From contig NZ_CP064795.1 of NCBI RefSeq assembly GCF_015644725.1, positions 2,912,501-2,976,500 of the forward strand: a stretch of 64,000 nt of DNA. Reading direction: 5' to 3'. Positions 23,884 to 32,015 of this stretch are shown one piece after another (position 1 is the stretch's first letter; each line of letters opens with the position of its first letter). This DNA is from Salinimonas marina (GTDB lineage Bacteria; Pseudomonadota; Gammaproteobacteria; Enterobacterales; Alteromonadaceae). A program made the translations under genes and the position numbers. A model generated the notes under the pieces. That model did no database searches. It was not told the origin of the DNA and was given only the letters and a program-made list of their open reading frames with translations.

Positions 23884-25604
23884 TGTGCTCTCCCGGCCCG
23901 CACCAGCCGTATGTGGGCCACGCTGCCTTTATCCAGAAAGTTGTCCACGCCCGAACCAAAATCGATGGCCCAGGCATTTTGCGCCGCGTCGCTGACCACG
24001 CCGTCCGCGCCAGGTTGTGAGGTCCAGTACCATAACGGGGCATCAGCAATATCCCCGGTATTGGGAAAATAATCGGTATCTAGCATCGCGGTATTGGTCT
24101 GGCCAAAATGGACCAGACTCATCAGCTCAAAATGATTCGGTAAACGCCAGTCGTAAAAGCCACATAATCCCTGAGCGCGCACCGCGGCTATATAGCTACG
24201 GCTATTGCATTCGGTAATAGCACAGCTGGCCTCAGGACTGCCTGACTCACCTTCATTGCCACCATTGTTTTCTCCCTGAAACCAGGTATAGGTATGCGTG
24301 CCATCGTACAACCCACCGTCATCTGTTTTCACTTCCCACACCAGCCCGGTGGTATTGTCGCGAACACAGCTAAACTCCGACTGGGCCGCATCCTGCTCAT
24401 CACCATTGCTGTTGAGCTTGGTAAAATCAAATCCTGCGACCCCGCGTCCGGCTTTTTCGAGCCACCCCTGGGCAGCCACAATGTCGGCGCCGCGCTGTCC
24501 GTCCTGGCCGGGGAAGGCATTTTGTTGGGTTTTTGACAACGTGGTAGCGGTTGCCTGGGTAGTCACACCGGTATCGTTGAGCCGGGTAACCGGCATGGGT
24601 CTGACCGTCACCTGGATATTATCCGAAACCCGATTACCATTAGCATCAGTGACATTAAGCGTAAATGAGAATGACTGCGCGCTGGTGACGTTTGGCGCAA
24701 TAGCATAGGTCGATAATGCGTCAGGCTGTAGTATGGAAAGTTGCTGATTGTTGGATGCTTCCCATTGGTAATGCAAAGGCAGCGCGGAAGAGACACTGGA
24801 GCTGGCGGTCCCCTTTAAGATAATGGGCTCACCACTGAAGACGCCCTGCCCCGGGCCAGCGTCCACCACCGGCTGAGTATCCGTGTCGGGCTGAATAAGC
24901 ATAACAATGGTTTGGGTGCTGCTGCTTCCTTCATCATCTTCCACCGTTAACCGAAACCGTAAGGATTGCTCGGTACTGGCCACCGGTGTGGTAAACGAAA
25001 TGGTCGGGCCATCTAACGCCAACGCGCTGGTCACATCCACGCCCTCCAGCTGCTCCCATAACCAGCTTGAGATAGGGCTGGCCGGTGTATTGGTATCAGC
25101 ATCAGTACTACCGCTGCCATCAAGGGTAATATCAATACCGGCAGCGTAGCGTCCGGCCTCATCGTTTGCTGGCGGGGCAGTGATGGCGACCTGGGGCGGC
25201 TCGTTCACCGGCAAAACGGTGATCACCAGCGAATCGGAGACGGCTTTACCCTGGGTATTGGTCACCGTTACTGTCACCGTATAGGTTTGTTGGCTACTGA
25301 GCTCAGGAAGCGTCACCGAGGCTTCGGGTAAGCTGGCGTCGGGTTGCTCGATGGTCATCTCTGGCGTGCTTTGCCAGCGATAGGTCAGCGTGTCGCTGGT
25401 ACCTGAAACCTGAGCCGATAAAAATACCACCGTTTGTTCATTTGCCTGGGCGTCGGCGCCCGCATTAACCGCAAACACCGGTGAAATATTATCGCTGTCT
25501 GAGCTGCTATCACCGCCTCCGCAGCCACTAAGAAAAATTAAAACCAGGGTGAGCAACACAGCGCGCAGCCGTATTACCGAAGAAGAAGAAAGAGAATTTT
25601 TCAT
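23880..25604 (-). CDS. Lipoprotein with PKD/Ig-like repeats and a C-terminal DUF1566 domain
   Basis: A 574-residue protein beginning with a lipoprotein signal (VLLTLVLIFLSGC, lipid Cys near residue 28) and a Gly/Ser/Asp-rich tether. Three beta-sandwich repeats of the PKD/REJ-type follow, each with a pattern like TLTYRWQSTPE, SSWLWEQLEG, and LHYQWEASNNQ, up to ~residue 335. The last ~200 residues are DUF1566 (TTGLVWEVKTDDGG, FYDWRLPNHFELMS, WYWTSQPG). This suggests an outer-membrane-anchored protein displaying an adhesive or binding domain. Translationally coupled to the small DUF1566 gene. No transport partner is nearby. Confidence 0.85.
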   Translation of the reverse strand: MKNSLSSSSVIRLRAVLLTLVLIFLSGCGGGDSSSDSDNISPVFAVNAGADAQANEQTVVFLSAQVSGTSDTLTYRWQSTPEMTIEQPDASLPEASVTLPELSSQQTYTVTVTVTNTQGKAVSDSLVITVLPVNEPPQVAITAPPANDEAGRYAAGIDITLDGSGSTDADTNTPASPISSWLWEQLEGVDVTSALALDGPTISFTTPVASTEQSLRFRLTVEDDEGSSSTQTIVMLIQPDTDTQPVVDAGPGQGVFSGEPIILKGTASSSVSSALPLHYQWEASNNQQLSILQPDALSTYAIAPNVTSAQSFSFTLNVTDANGNRVSDNIQVTVRPMPVTRLNDTGVTTQATATTLSKTQQNAFPGQDGQRGADIVAAQGWLEKAGRGVAGFDFTKLNSNGDEQDAAQSEFSCVRDNTTGLVWEVKTDDGGLYDGTHTYTWFQGENNGGNEGESGSPEASCAITECNSRSYIAAVRAQGLCGFYDWRLPNHFELMSLVHFGQTNTAMLDTDYFPNTGDIADAPLWYWTSQPGADGVVSDAAQNAWAIDFGSGVDNFLDKGSVAHIRLVRAGRAQ

Positions 25605-25670
25605 ATAAACGCCGCAACATCCTAAAGATCAACATCAGCTGGCAACCGTTATTATTTGCCAAAGCCAGAC

Positions 25671-26162
25671 TCAGTTTATGCGCTGTTGTTGTTCCAACAT
25701 CTCACTTTGTGTTACCTGCAGCGATTCCAGCTGTTTGTTACCTGCGGCAATATCGGTCACGTCATAAATCATCATGCTGATGTTTTCAACGATGCCGTTA
25801 GCAGAGGTCAGGGCCGACAATGTGATATTTTGATACATGTACTGCTCATTCCCTGTAATCGGCCGATAATTGGGAAACTTAAATAAATATGGGCGTTGTT
25901 CCCAGGTCATAAACGCCCGGGTTTTTAACTCAAAAACCGGACGGGCTTTTTTTTCGAACCAGGCCGAATTAATGTCCGGGAACAAGCTGAATAAGGACTT
26001 TTCGCGGACCTCGCTGGGTAATAGCCCGCTGTGACTTTCCATAAACGCATTCCAGATTTTGACTCTGAACTGGCGATCCAGCACCACAATACCCACATCC
26101 ACGGTTTGGAGCATGTCCATCATCCAGTGAAATTCCTGCACCTCCTGTAAGGCGTCCGTCAT
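25671..26162 (-). CDS. PAS-domain protein
   Basis: A 163-residue soluble protein made of one PAS fold (about 12-140), with the typical VGIVVLDRQFRVKIWNAFME core and a coiled tail (NKQLESLQVTQSEMLEQQQ). There is no kinase, GGDEF or DNA-binding domain, so it can sense but must pass the signal on to a partner. Its ATG abuts the stop of the REC-CheC gene with no gap (TAA-ATG), so the two are coupled. The similar tail in GGDEF sensors normally leads into the enzyme domain; here the frame simply stops. Confidence 0.82.
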   Translation of the reverse strand: MTDALQEVQEFHWMMDMLQTVDVGIVVLDRQFRVKIWNAFMESHSGLLPSEVREKSLFSLFPDINSAWFEKKARPVFELKTRAFMTWEQRPYLFKFPNYRPITGNEQYMYQNITLSALTSANGIVENISMMIYDVTDIAAGNKQLESLQVTQSEMLEQQQRIN

Positions 26163-27158
26163 TTAATAATCCTCCAGTAAATGAGCAAGCTTGCGGTTCA
26201 TTGTGTCCATCGAGTCTTCAGTAAACAGCAAAATCAAATCACAGCGAACCTCATACCCCTCCAGTCCATAGCTTAACTCAATGGCCAGGGTACGCCGCCA
26301 GGTGGGCCGATTGGCCGAGATAATGTCAGTAATGGCTCGGTGTTGTCCCAACACCACGGGGTGTCCCTGACTAAATACCACATCCAGCTGCTCGGCCAAA
26401 CCTGTCAAGCAGCTACCAATCAGGATACTGGCAGCATCCATCAGCAGCTCAAGTTGAATGCGATCATCGACCGGGCCTTTTACATCAAGAATTTTTGCTA
26501 CATCGTCAAAGCTGGAGTCGCTTAATATACATAGTGCCTCGCCCCTGATGCCCGGACCAATGAAGCCCTGACAAACCGCGGAAACTTCTTCATGACGCTC
26601 AATATCAGAAAGCATCATATGTAGCTCTGAGGCTTCGATAAGATTTACATTAGGAATCGGCAGATGCACAAATACGTTCATGATGCGAGCCAGGTGATCC
26701 CCTGCCCGCCCCATGGCGATATTGGTGATCTCCTGATAGCAGTCGCGAATATAAGGGTCCAGCTCACCGTCGTCTGCACGGGTCGCATCGGCACCAGTCA
26801 GCACACCGTGTTTGGTCAAAGTCGCAGCCAAACTGACAGCATCCACCGGTTTGCGAATGAAATCGCATGCCCCCAGCGCGGTCACGCGTTCGCGCGCCTC
26901 AGGCTGAATATCACCAGAGATAACTACTGTTTTAACCGGCATCCCGGCAGTCTGAATCGCCCTTAAGGTGTCGTAACCGTCCATTACCGGCATATTCAGA
27001 TCCAGTAATAACAGATCGCCTTTGCCTTCATTGAGCAATTGCATGGCTTCTTCACCATGTTTGGCAAAGTGTACCGACACCTGCCAGTCTTGTGGCAGGC
27101 TTTTGGCTACCTGCTTTCGCGCCACCATTGAATCGTCACATACTAAGACCGAAAACAT
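26163..27158 (-). CDS. Response regulator with CheC/CheX-like phosphatase domain
   Basis: A 331-residue protein with a receiver domain (1-120; Asp8-Asp9, phospho-acceptor Asp53 in LLDLNMP, Lys103 in IRKPVD) joined to a CheC-type domain (130-331). CheC phosphatases need Glu-x2-Asn helices: Glu143-Asn146 (EITN) is present, while the second helix reads DAAS, so one site looks intact. CheC-type proteins dephosphorylate CheY-like regulators. It may turn off another receiver or itself. It is followed directly by the PAS gene; no chemotaxis genes are nearby. Partner kinase is unknown. Confidence 0.86.
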   Translation of the reverse strand: MFSVLVCDDSMVARKQVAKSLPQDWQVSVHFAKHGEEAMQLLNEGKGDLLLLDLNMPVMDGYDTLRAIQTAGMPVKTVVISGDIQPEARERVTALGACDFIRKPVDAVSLAATLTKHGVLTGADATRADDGELDPYIRDCYQEITNIAMGRAGDHLARIMNVFVHLPIPNVNLIEASELHMMLSDIERHEEVSAVCQGFIGPGIRGEALCILSDSSFDDVAKILDVKGPVDDRIQLELLMDAASILIGSCLTGLAEQLDVVFSQGHPVVLGQHRAITDIISANRPTWRRTLAIELSYGLEGYEVRCDLILLFTEDSMDTMNRKLAHLLEDY

Positions 27159-27288
27159 TGTATTTGGCTACCACCCCGTTGCAACTGAGAATAAAAATTA
27201 AAGATAAACTTTTAGCAGGTATCGGCCAGATGTCCATACAACATAAGATCAATATTGCCTCTCACCCACAATTGTTTAAAACGCCAGA

Positions 27289-27390
27289 CTGCGCAGAGCA
27301 CATAACTGCCCAGGGCATCCGACAAACCAGCGCAAGGAACTGCCCAGGGCGGCCGACTGCCTAGAGCGAATAATTGCCTAGAGCGCGCGA
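27289..27390. repeat. Six-copy 17-bp tandem repeat
   Basis: Units begin at 27289, 27306, 27323, 27340, 27357 and 27374, exactly 17 bases apart. The core is CTGCCCAGGGC or CTGCCTAGAGC; the third unit is degenerate. The core GCCCAGGGC is palindromic around its central A. The last unit runs into the 3' end of the LrgB-like gene and contains its stop codon region. Confidence 0.8.
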
Positions 27391-28124
27391 ATAACCACCG
27401 GTAACACCAGGGCGGTCATAATGCCGTTCACACACAAACCCAGACTGGCCATGGCAGCCTGTGCTTCGCCCAGACTTATCGCCCGTGCGGTGCCAATTGC
27501 GTGCGTAACACTACCCAAAGCAATGCCCTGGGCCTGAGGATGGGTAAGATGTAACAGCCTGAAGGTGAATGGCCCGGCAATGGCGCCCACTATTCCGGTG
27601 GTAATGACAAATACAGCGGCCAGCGCCGGAATGCCCCCGATCATACGACTGGTTTCCATGGCCAGTGGGGTAGTAATTGATTTAGCCAGCATCGTGAGCT
27701 GCAAAGCCAGCGGCGCATTGGTGAGGTATAAACATCCCCAGGCCAGCACTGGCGCGAGGGTTCCGGCCACTGCCACCGCCACCACCAGACGCCAGCCCAA
27801 TTCCCGCACTTTTTGCCATTGTGCGTACATCGGCAAGGCCAGAGCGACGGTGGCAGGCCCCAGCAGCCAGTGAATTAAAGCAGTATATTGTTGATACTGC
27901 TTTAATTCTGTTTGTACAACGGCAATTAACATCAATACCGTCGCCGTGGTTAGCACCAGGGGATGCAACAGCGGGTGACCCCCTGCACGCCGGTTAAGCC
28001 ATAACGCGGCGGTATAAGTTACTAAGGTGGCGCCCAGCCACCCCAATGCTGGCAGGGTAGCCGTATTTTCGGTCATCTGCATAAACTGGGTCGCCACCGT
28101 ATTCAGGGCTTGTTCAAACGTCAT
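27378..28124 (-). CDS. LrgB/CidB family membrane protein
   Basis: A 248-residue integral membrane protein with about seven hydrophobic segments. It matches the LrgB family by the KSITTPLAMETSRMIGGIPA stretch and AQGIALGSVTHAIGTARAIS. LrgB works with LrgA in modulating murein hydrolase activity and, in plants and some bacteria, glycolate or pyruvate transport. It overlaps the LrgA-like gene by 11 bases, the usual order. The C-terminus ends in a 17-bp tandem repeat tract. Confidence 0.9.
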   Translation of the reverse strand: MTFEQALNTVATQFMQMTENTATLPALGWLGATLVTYTAALWLNRRAGGHPLLHPLVLTTATVLMLIAVVQTELKQYQQYTALIHWLLGPATVALALPMYAQWQKVRELGWRLVVAVAVAGTLAPVLAWGCLYLTNAPLALQLTMLAKSITTPLAMETSRMIGGIPALAAVFVITTGIVGAIAGPFTFRLLHLTHPQAQGIALGSVTHAIGTARAISLGEAQAAMASLGLCVNGIMTALVLPVVIRAL

Positions 28125-28491
28125 GGTGAGGCCCCTTTTTTAAAGCAAAAATCCACTGGCTTATCCATGCGGATAACACCAGGGCAACCAGCGTCGATGC
28201 AACAATAGCCAGACTCAGGCCCAGCCAGTGATGCTGAATGTCCTCAACAAATAACACCACCGAGGTAACGGCGGGCACAAACAGCATGGTCATATGTGTC
28301 AGCAATGGTTTGGCGCCCAGATGAAGTGGCTGAGGCACCTGTTTTTTCAACAGCAGCAACAGCAAAAGCACCAGCAGACCGGCCAGCGCCCCGGGAAAGG
28401 GTAAGTTAAAAGTAAGCACAATCACTTCGCCAGCCAGATAACATAAGACCAGCATCAGCAAGCCCAGCGCTGAAAAAAACAAGGTACGCAT
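28114..28491 (-). CDS. CidA/LrgA family holin-like protein
   Basis: A 125-residue membrane protein with four hydrophobic helices, the size of CidA/LrgA holin-like proteins. The LPFPGALAGLLVLLLLLLLK segment matches the conserved NIPGSxxGMxLLLLLL motif of the family, and LLTHMTMLFVPAVTSVV matches the FVPAGVG region. It is the first gene of the pair with the LrgB-like gene. In staphylococci this pair is controlled by a LytTR regulator; a LytTR gene lies just upstream on the same strand here, 75 bases away. Confidence 0.9.
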   Translation of the reverse strand: MRTLFFSALGLLMLVLCYLAGEVIVLTFNLPFPGALAGLLVLLLLLLLKKQVPQPLHLGAKPLLTHMTMLFVPAVTSVVLFVEDIQHHWLGLSLAIVASTLVALVLSAWISQWIFALKKGPHHDV

Positions 28492-28566
28492 GAAAAATAA
28501 CGAAGATGGGTGATGATTAAGAGGGTACTTGAGGCAAACCGTGACTACCAGTGAGCCGGTAATTAT

Positions 28567-29448
28567 TTATTTAATCTGCTGTTGCCAGTACGCCGCCAGA
28601 AAGCGGCGACTGATTTTGAGTCGGGTATGATCATCAAGTACCACCCAGCAGCCTGAGCTAGTTCTGAGTACCTGGCGCACCCAGGCGCGGTTTACCAATA
28701 CCGAGCGATTTACCCGTTCAAACCGGTGCGGGCACAGCGTTTTGCAAAGCTGTGTCATGGTTATGCGCACAATATGGTTTTCCGTGTCAGTGTACACACA
28801 CATATAATCACCCGCCGCCTCAACCCAGACAATGCGGCTGCAAGGCAAGCTGTACCAGGCCCCGTCGCTTCGAAAGGTAACAGTCTGGTCGGCTGAGTCT
28901 GGCATATGCTGCTCTACCCAGTCGGATACGTCTTCGGGCAACAGATGCATCTGATGGGTCAGCAAGCGGGTAAGTTGCCGGTACAACTGCCGTTCGGTCC
29001 GCCGTCGTATAAGCATTCGGATTCGCTCCAGAGACTTTTTAAGCTGTGGGATCTGCCAGGGATATTCTAAAAATCCATCGGCGCCAGCAGCAAATGCCTG
29101 CATCGCGAGGGCATTGGAGTCGCCAGTAACCACCCAGGGAACCGTAATATTGCGGGACTGCAGATAACCAAAATGCGCCTGGTCACATACAATAAATGGG
29201 TTCTCCGCCAGGCGGTCTTGGGTGTCCTGCGGCAACTGGGCGGCGCTAAGGTGGCTTACCTGCCCTACCAGCCCGGGATACTGTAAAATCTCAGTTGCCA
29301 GCCGGTTATAGGCGTCGTTGCGGGCGAACATCAAAAAGGCGGTTAAGCCAGCGTTTGCCGGTGCCACCATACCACCACCAGAGCGACCCGGGCGCGGGCT
29401 GTCAGACCCGCTTGGCTGGTCGCTAACATCCGGTGATGATGCAGCCAT
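28567..29448 (-). CDS. LytTR-family transcriptional regulator with degenerate receiver domain
   Basis: A 293-residue protein. The C-terminal ~100 residues are a LytTR DNA-binding domain (RIVWVEAAGDYMCVYT, RFERVNRSVLVNRAWV). Residues ~35-150 resemble a receiver fold, but where the phospho-acceptor normally sits the text is FIVCDQAHFG, and the N-terminal acidic pair is missing, so phosphorylation is doubtful. It starts by a 1-base overlap with the stop of the DUF3718 gene. LrgA/LrgB-like genes follow on the same strand; control of that pair is a plausible inference from the staphylococcal LytSR-lrgAB precedent. Confidence 0.82.
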   Translation of the reverse strand: MAASSPDVSDQPSGSDSPRPGRSGGGMVAPANAGLTAFLMFARNDAYNRLATEILQYPGLVGQVSHLSAAQLPQDTQDRLAENPFIVCDQAHFGYLQSRNITVPWVVTGDSNALAMQAFAAGADGFLEYPWQIPQLKKSLERIRMLIRRRTERQLYRQLTRLLTHQMHLLPEDVSDWVEQHMPDSADQTVTFRSDGAWYSLPCSRIVWVEAAGDYMCVYTDTENHIVRITMTQLCKTLCPHRFERVNRSVLVNRAWVRQVLRTSSGCWVVLDDHTRLKISRRFLAAYWQQQIK

Positions 29449-29780
29449 TATCGTGAAGCCGTTAAGGTTTGACGGATGCCCAGGCGACGGGTCAGCAACT
29501 GTCCGGTGGCGGCCGCTTTATGTTTAGCCGCGAATGTCAGCATATCATCGCCGTTACACACCAGGCCTTTTTGAAGCTGACGATAAGACAGCCCGCTGTG
29601 GCGCACTGCCATTTGTAAGCGGCCGATACGGTTATCACGAATAGCCGTACAGATTTTTATAAGATCGCCTTCCATATGTGCCGGATAAGCAGCATAGGCA
29701 GGAGCGGTTACTCCTAACGTGGCGCCAACCACAAGACCGGCAGTAATCAGGCTTTTGCAAAGTGTGATAGATTTAAGCAT
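29448..29780 (-). CDS. Exported DUF3718 protein
   Basis: A 110-residue protein with a signal peptide (TAGLVVGATLGVTAPAYA, cleavage after AYA) and a short mature domain with two Cys: DLIKICTAIRDNRIGRLQ and KGLVCNGDDMLTFA. This matches the DUF3718 pattern known from Alteromonadales and relatives. Function is unknown. A GGAGA ribosome-binding site precedes the ATG. It is translationally joined to the LytTR gene. A second DUF3718 protein lies at 33068-33469. Confidence 0.8.
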   Translation of the reverse strand: MLKSITLCKSLITAGLVVGATLGVTAPAYAAYPAHMEGDLIKICTAIRDNRIGRLQMAVRHSGLSYRQLQKGLVCNGDDMLTFAAKHKAAATGQLLTRRLGIRQTLTASR

Positions 29781-30090
29781 GGTGGTATCTCCGTGAGGAA
29801 GCTGACAAATGCGCCAGGTTCATAGATACAGTAGGCTTAAAATCATAAAAAGTGACGCGGCTTTCGTTCAGTCGCGGGTATTTGCGTTGTTGCGATAAAG
29901 CGCATATTAAGGCCGATAACTTAACTTTCTTAGCGGCTGTTTATCGTGTTAGCCACATACTTTGTTACACCCGTCACCAGCTACTTAGCCAGCAATCACA
30001 AAAAAGGCGGTCTGGTTGAGCAAAACCAAAAAAAGAAGGGGGGAAAAATGCAGGAGAAACCTGGCGGCCTCTCCATGACGAGCAAAAGGG
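29781..30090. other. Intergenic stretch, no gene recognised
   Basis: About 310 bases upstream of the DUF3718 gene, between it and another minus-strand gene. It must hold the DUF3718 promoter on the minus strand, but no convincing -35/-10 pair was found. It includes an A-rich, G6-containing stretch near 30030-30046. Confidence 0.5.
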
Positions 30091-30420
30091 TTAGAACGTG
30101 CTGTCCTGATGAATTTTGATAAAGCTGCCTGAGCCGGTTTTACTGTAATCGACTTTATATTCTTTACCATTTAGTGTTTGCACAAACACTAACGTCTTTT
30201 CATCACCAAACACTTCACCGGCGGTGAGATCCACCAGCTCCATATCCGCCATTTTGGCGTCACGCTTGTTTTCGGGGATATCGCCTTCGAACGCTTTCAG
30301 GCCACGAAATGTTACCAAAACCGGCGGATTATCATCGCCATTGAGTATAAGCAGGTCAAACTTTCGTACCTTATGAATAATGGTATTACGGCCACTGACC
30401 AGAAAGGGCTTGTCTGTCAT
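30091..30420 (-). CDS. Small cytoplasmic protein of unknown function
   Basis: A 109-residue protein, not recognised. It has no signal or membrane segment and alternates beta-like strands (VRKFDLLILNGDDNPPVLVT, KTLVFVQTLNGKEYKVDYS). The acidic and basic residues are balanced. It is a single gene on the minus strand, with a short AGATAAT before the ATG as a weak ribosome-binding site. Codon use is ordinary. It lies between the DUF3718 gene and the MbnP-like gene; nothing links it to either. Confidence 0.6.
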   Translation of the reverse strand: MTDKPFLVSGRNTIIHKVRKFDLLILNGDDNPPVLVTFRGLKAFEGDIPENKRDAKMADMELVDLTAGEVFGDEKTLVFVQTLNGKEYKVDYSKTGSGSFIKIHQDSTF

Positions 30421-30522
30421 TATTATCTCCGCACAAGCTGGCTAACAGGTTAAATAATAAAAGCAAAATATAGCAAATAAAAAATGGCGTTGCACATTAT
30501 ACCGGTTATTCAAGACCATACC

Positions 30523-31347
30523 TTAGTCCTGCTTTAAGTAAACCCGAGTGGGCGCATCCCAGCGGATCCACTCACGGCCGGTCAAATTGGCCAGGACTTT
30601 ACGGCATTCGCTGCCTTCAGGGGTCGCCAGATTACAATCCCCCGCCGTGGTCAGGTTAGCTCTGAACAGAATTTGGCTCAGCCTGGCGGTCAGCCGTAAA
30701 TCTTCCACATTCGCCCGCATTGGTAAATCCAGCGTTACCCGATTCGGTTTATCACAGCGCACGATAGGGGCGTGCTCGTCAGGAGAGTGACACATACCAC
30801 TGGCCAGCATAAACGCCCACGATTTCCCGGTTTCGTCCTCGTCTGGGTCACTCAAGTTAATCCGCATAAACGAATGGCCGGCTTGTTTGGACTGAAACAT
30901 GGACGCATGATTAAGAGGCGCCTGTGACTGCTTTCCCGTCTGATGATTATCATCAAACGGCACCCCGATGGTAAAGCTGATGGCCGAGGCACGATCAAGC
31001 AGCGCCTTGTTGGCGTTTAATTTGATAGTGGTATGGTTATTCTGGGTATCACAGGCATGATGAAACTGCATAAGCGCCAGTTTTTTGGATTGCATCGGAC
31101 CAGGAATAAAGCTCAGCTTTTGCCAGCGTCCTTCGATACGCACCCTGGGCTCAGATAAATAAAACGCCAGATGTTCCACTCGCCAGCGGCGATTATTGAC
31201 ATCCAGCTCATACTGACAGGCATCGTTTTTTTCTAAATCTACAAATTGCAACGGAATATGACCGGCCGGCGGCGGATCTTCAAAAAAGCCACACCCTGCC
31301 AGCAATATCACCGGCAGCATCACACCCAAGCCTTGTTTAACCAACAT
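30523..31347 (-). CDS. MbnP-like lipoprotein (metallo-mystery pair family)
   Basis: A 274-residue protein from the ATG at 31347, which follows AGGAGAGGG on the minus strand. It is a lipoprotein (VILLAGC, lipid Cys19). The mature part matches the MbnP/TIGR04052 pattern: WRVEHLAFYLSEPRV, SFTIGVPFDDNHQ, HSFMRINL, MCHS and CDKPNRVTLDL, with six further Cys (44, 99, 176, 188, 228, 238). Family members bind copper and normally have an MbnH di-heme partner next door; none is seen here. The Trp-rich stretch usually before GxKFxR reads MFQSKQAGHSF, with no Trp. Function is therefore uncertain. Confidence 0.75.
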   Translation of the reverse strand: MLVKQGLGVMLPVILLAGCGFFEDPPPAGHIPLQFVDLEKNDACQYELDVNNRRWRVEHLAFYLSEPRVRIEGRWQKLSFIPGPMQSKKLALMQFHHACDTQNNHTTIKLNANKALLDRASAISFTIGVPFDDNHQTGKQSQAPLNHASMFQSKQAGHSFMRINLSDPDEDETGKSWAFMLASGMCHSPDEHAPIVRCDKPNRVTLDLPMRANVEDLRLTARLSQILFRANLTTAGDCNLATPEGSECRKVLANLTGREWIRWDAPTRVYLKQD

Positions 31348-31560
31348 CGTCCCTCTCCTGAGTCGTGTATCCGGGCACACTGTTATTGCAATAAAAGGGC
31401 ACAAGTCTAGCGCTTTTAACTCAGGGTGCCTATGGCAGTTTAGACCGCAAACCTACCAGAATTATCCGCTTATCGCTCAAAATATGCAATTTATCGCGCC
31501 TGCGGTGGTGATAAAATCAGCGGTTAGAATCTGAGGGCATAAAAAGGCAACCTGGCGGGG

Positions 31561-31589
31561 GTGACAAGCCATTTAAAACTGCTTATACT
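31561..31589 (+). promoter_or_regulatory. Candidate tRNA promoter
   Basis: GTGACA (31561-31566), 17-base spacer, TATACT (31584-31589), followed by a GC-rich discriminator (TCGCGGC). The GC-rich discriminator is typical of stringently controlled stable-RNA promoters. The tRNA begins 45 bases downstream. Confidence 0.7.
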
Positions 31590-31634
31590 TCGCGGCACTT
31601 GTCGTCAACTATGACTGACGACCACGTATCTAAA

Positions 31635-31711
31635 GGCCCCTTAGCTCAGTTGGTTAGAGCACACGACTCATAATCGTTAGGTCCCCAGTTCGAGTCTGGG
31701 AGGGGCCACCA
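31635..31711 (+). tRNA. tRNA with CAU anticodon, probably tRNA-Ile2
   Basis: A 77-base cloverleaf with the encoded CCA end. Acceptor GGCCCCT/AGGGGCC, D arm TAGCTCAGTTGGTTAGAGC, anticodon loop CTCATAA, T arm CCCAG TTCGAGT CTGGG. The acceptor stem and the CGACTCATAATCG anticodon arm match E. coli tRNA-Ile2 (ileX), whose CAU is modified to lysidine-AU and reads AUA, better than elongator tRNA-Met (acceptor GGCTACG). Identity is inferred from this comparison; Met cannot be excluded. Single tRNA, no other RNA gene nearby. Confidence 0.93.
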
Positions 31712-32015
31712 TCTATTCCAATCAAAGCCTGACATATTTCAACTGTCAGCGATAGTGTAAACCCCATCGCCTCTGTATTCCTGAGTCGGTACGCTTTTTC
31801 CTTGGTAGGTGTTACACCCTATTTTGCTTAGACAAACCGCCGTATTGCTTCGTCTTTGTGGATGGGACAAGTCAGAACGCAGACAAAGAATGCGCGCCAG
31901 GTAATTTCAGCGAGCCGGCTCAAAGTATCCTGAGCTCGCCCTGAACTTGTCTTAGAAGATCCCCTTTGCAACCCCGGGAATATACCTGGCGGATTGCATA
32001 CCGCTGAAAATATCA
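31712..32015. other. Intergenic stretch after the tRNA
   Basis: About 300 bases without a supported gene. It carries the crossing inverted repeats at 31895-32009 and a palindrome, GAGCCGGCTC (31912-31921). No clear tRNA terminator was found. A 62-codon minus-strand frame here lacks a ribosome-binding site and looks non-coding. Confidence 0.5.
31895..32009. repeat. Two crossing inverted repeats
   Basis: CGCCAGGTA (31895-31903) pairs with TACCTGGCG (31983-31991), and TTTCAGCG (31905-31912) pairs with CGCTGAAA (32002-32009). The order A-B-A'-B' is pseudoknot-like, not nested. It may be the remnant of a palindromic intergenic element. Confidence 0.5.

Noticed and set aside
27289..27390. CRISPR-like array
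   Set aside because: Units are contiguous 17-mers with no unique spacers and no cas genes; it is a plain tandem repeat.
30091..31347. MbnH (di-heme) partner for the MbnP-like gene
   Set aside because: The neighbouring 109-residue protein has no CxxCH motif and no similarity to di-heme peroxidases.
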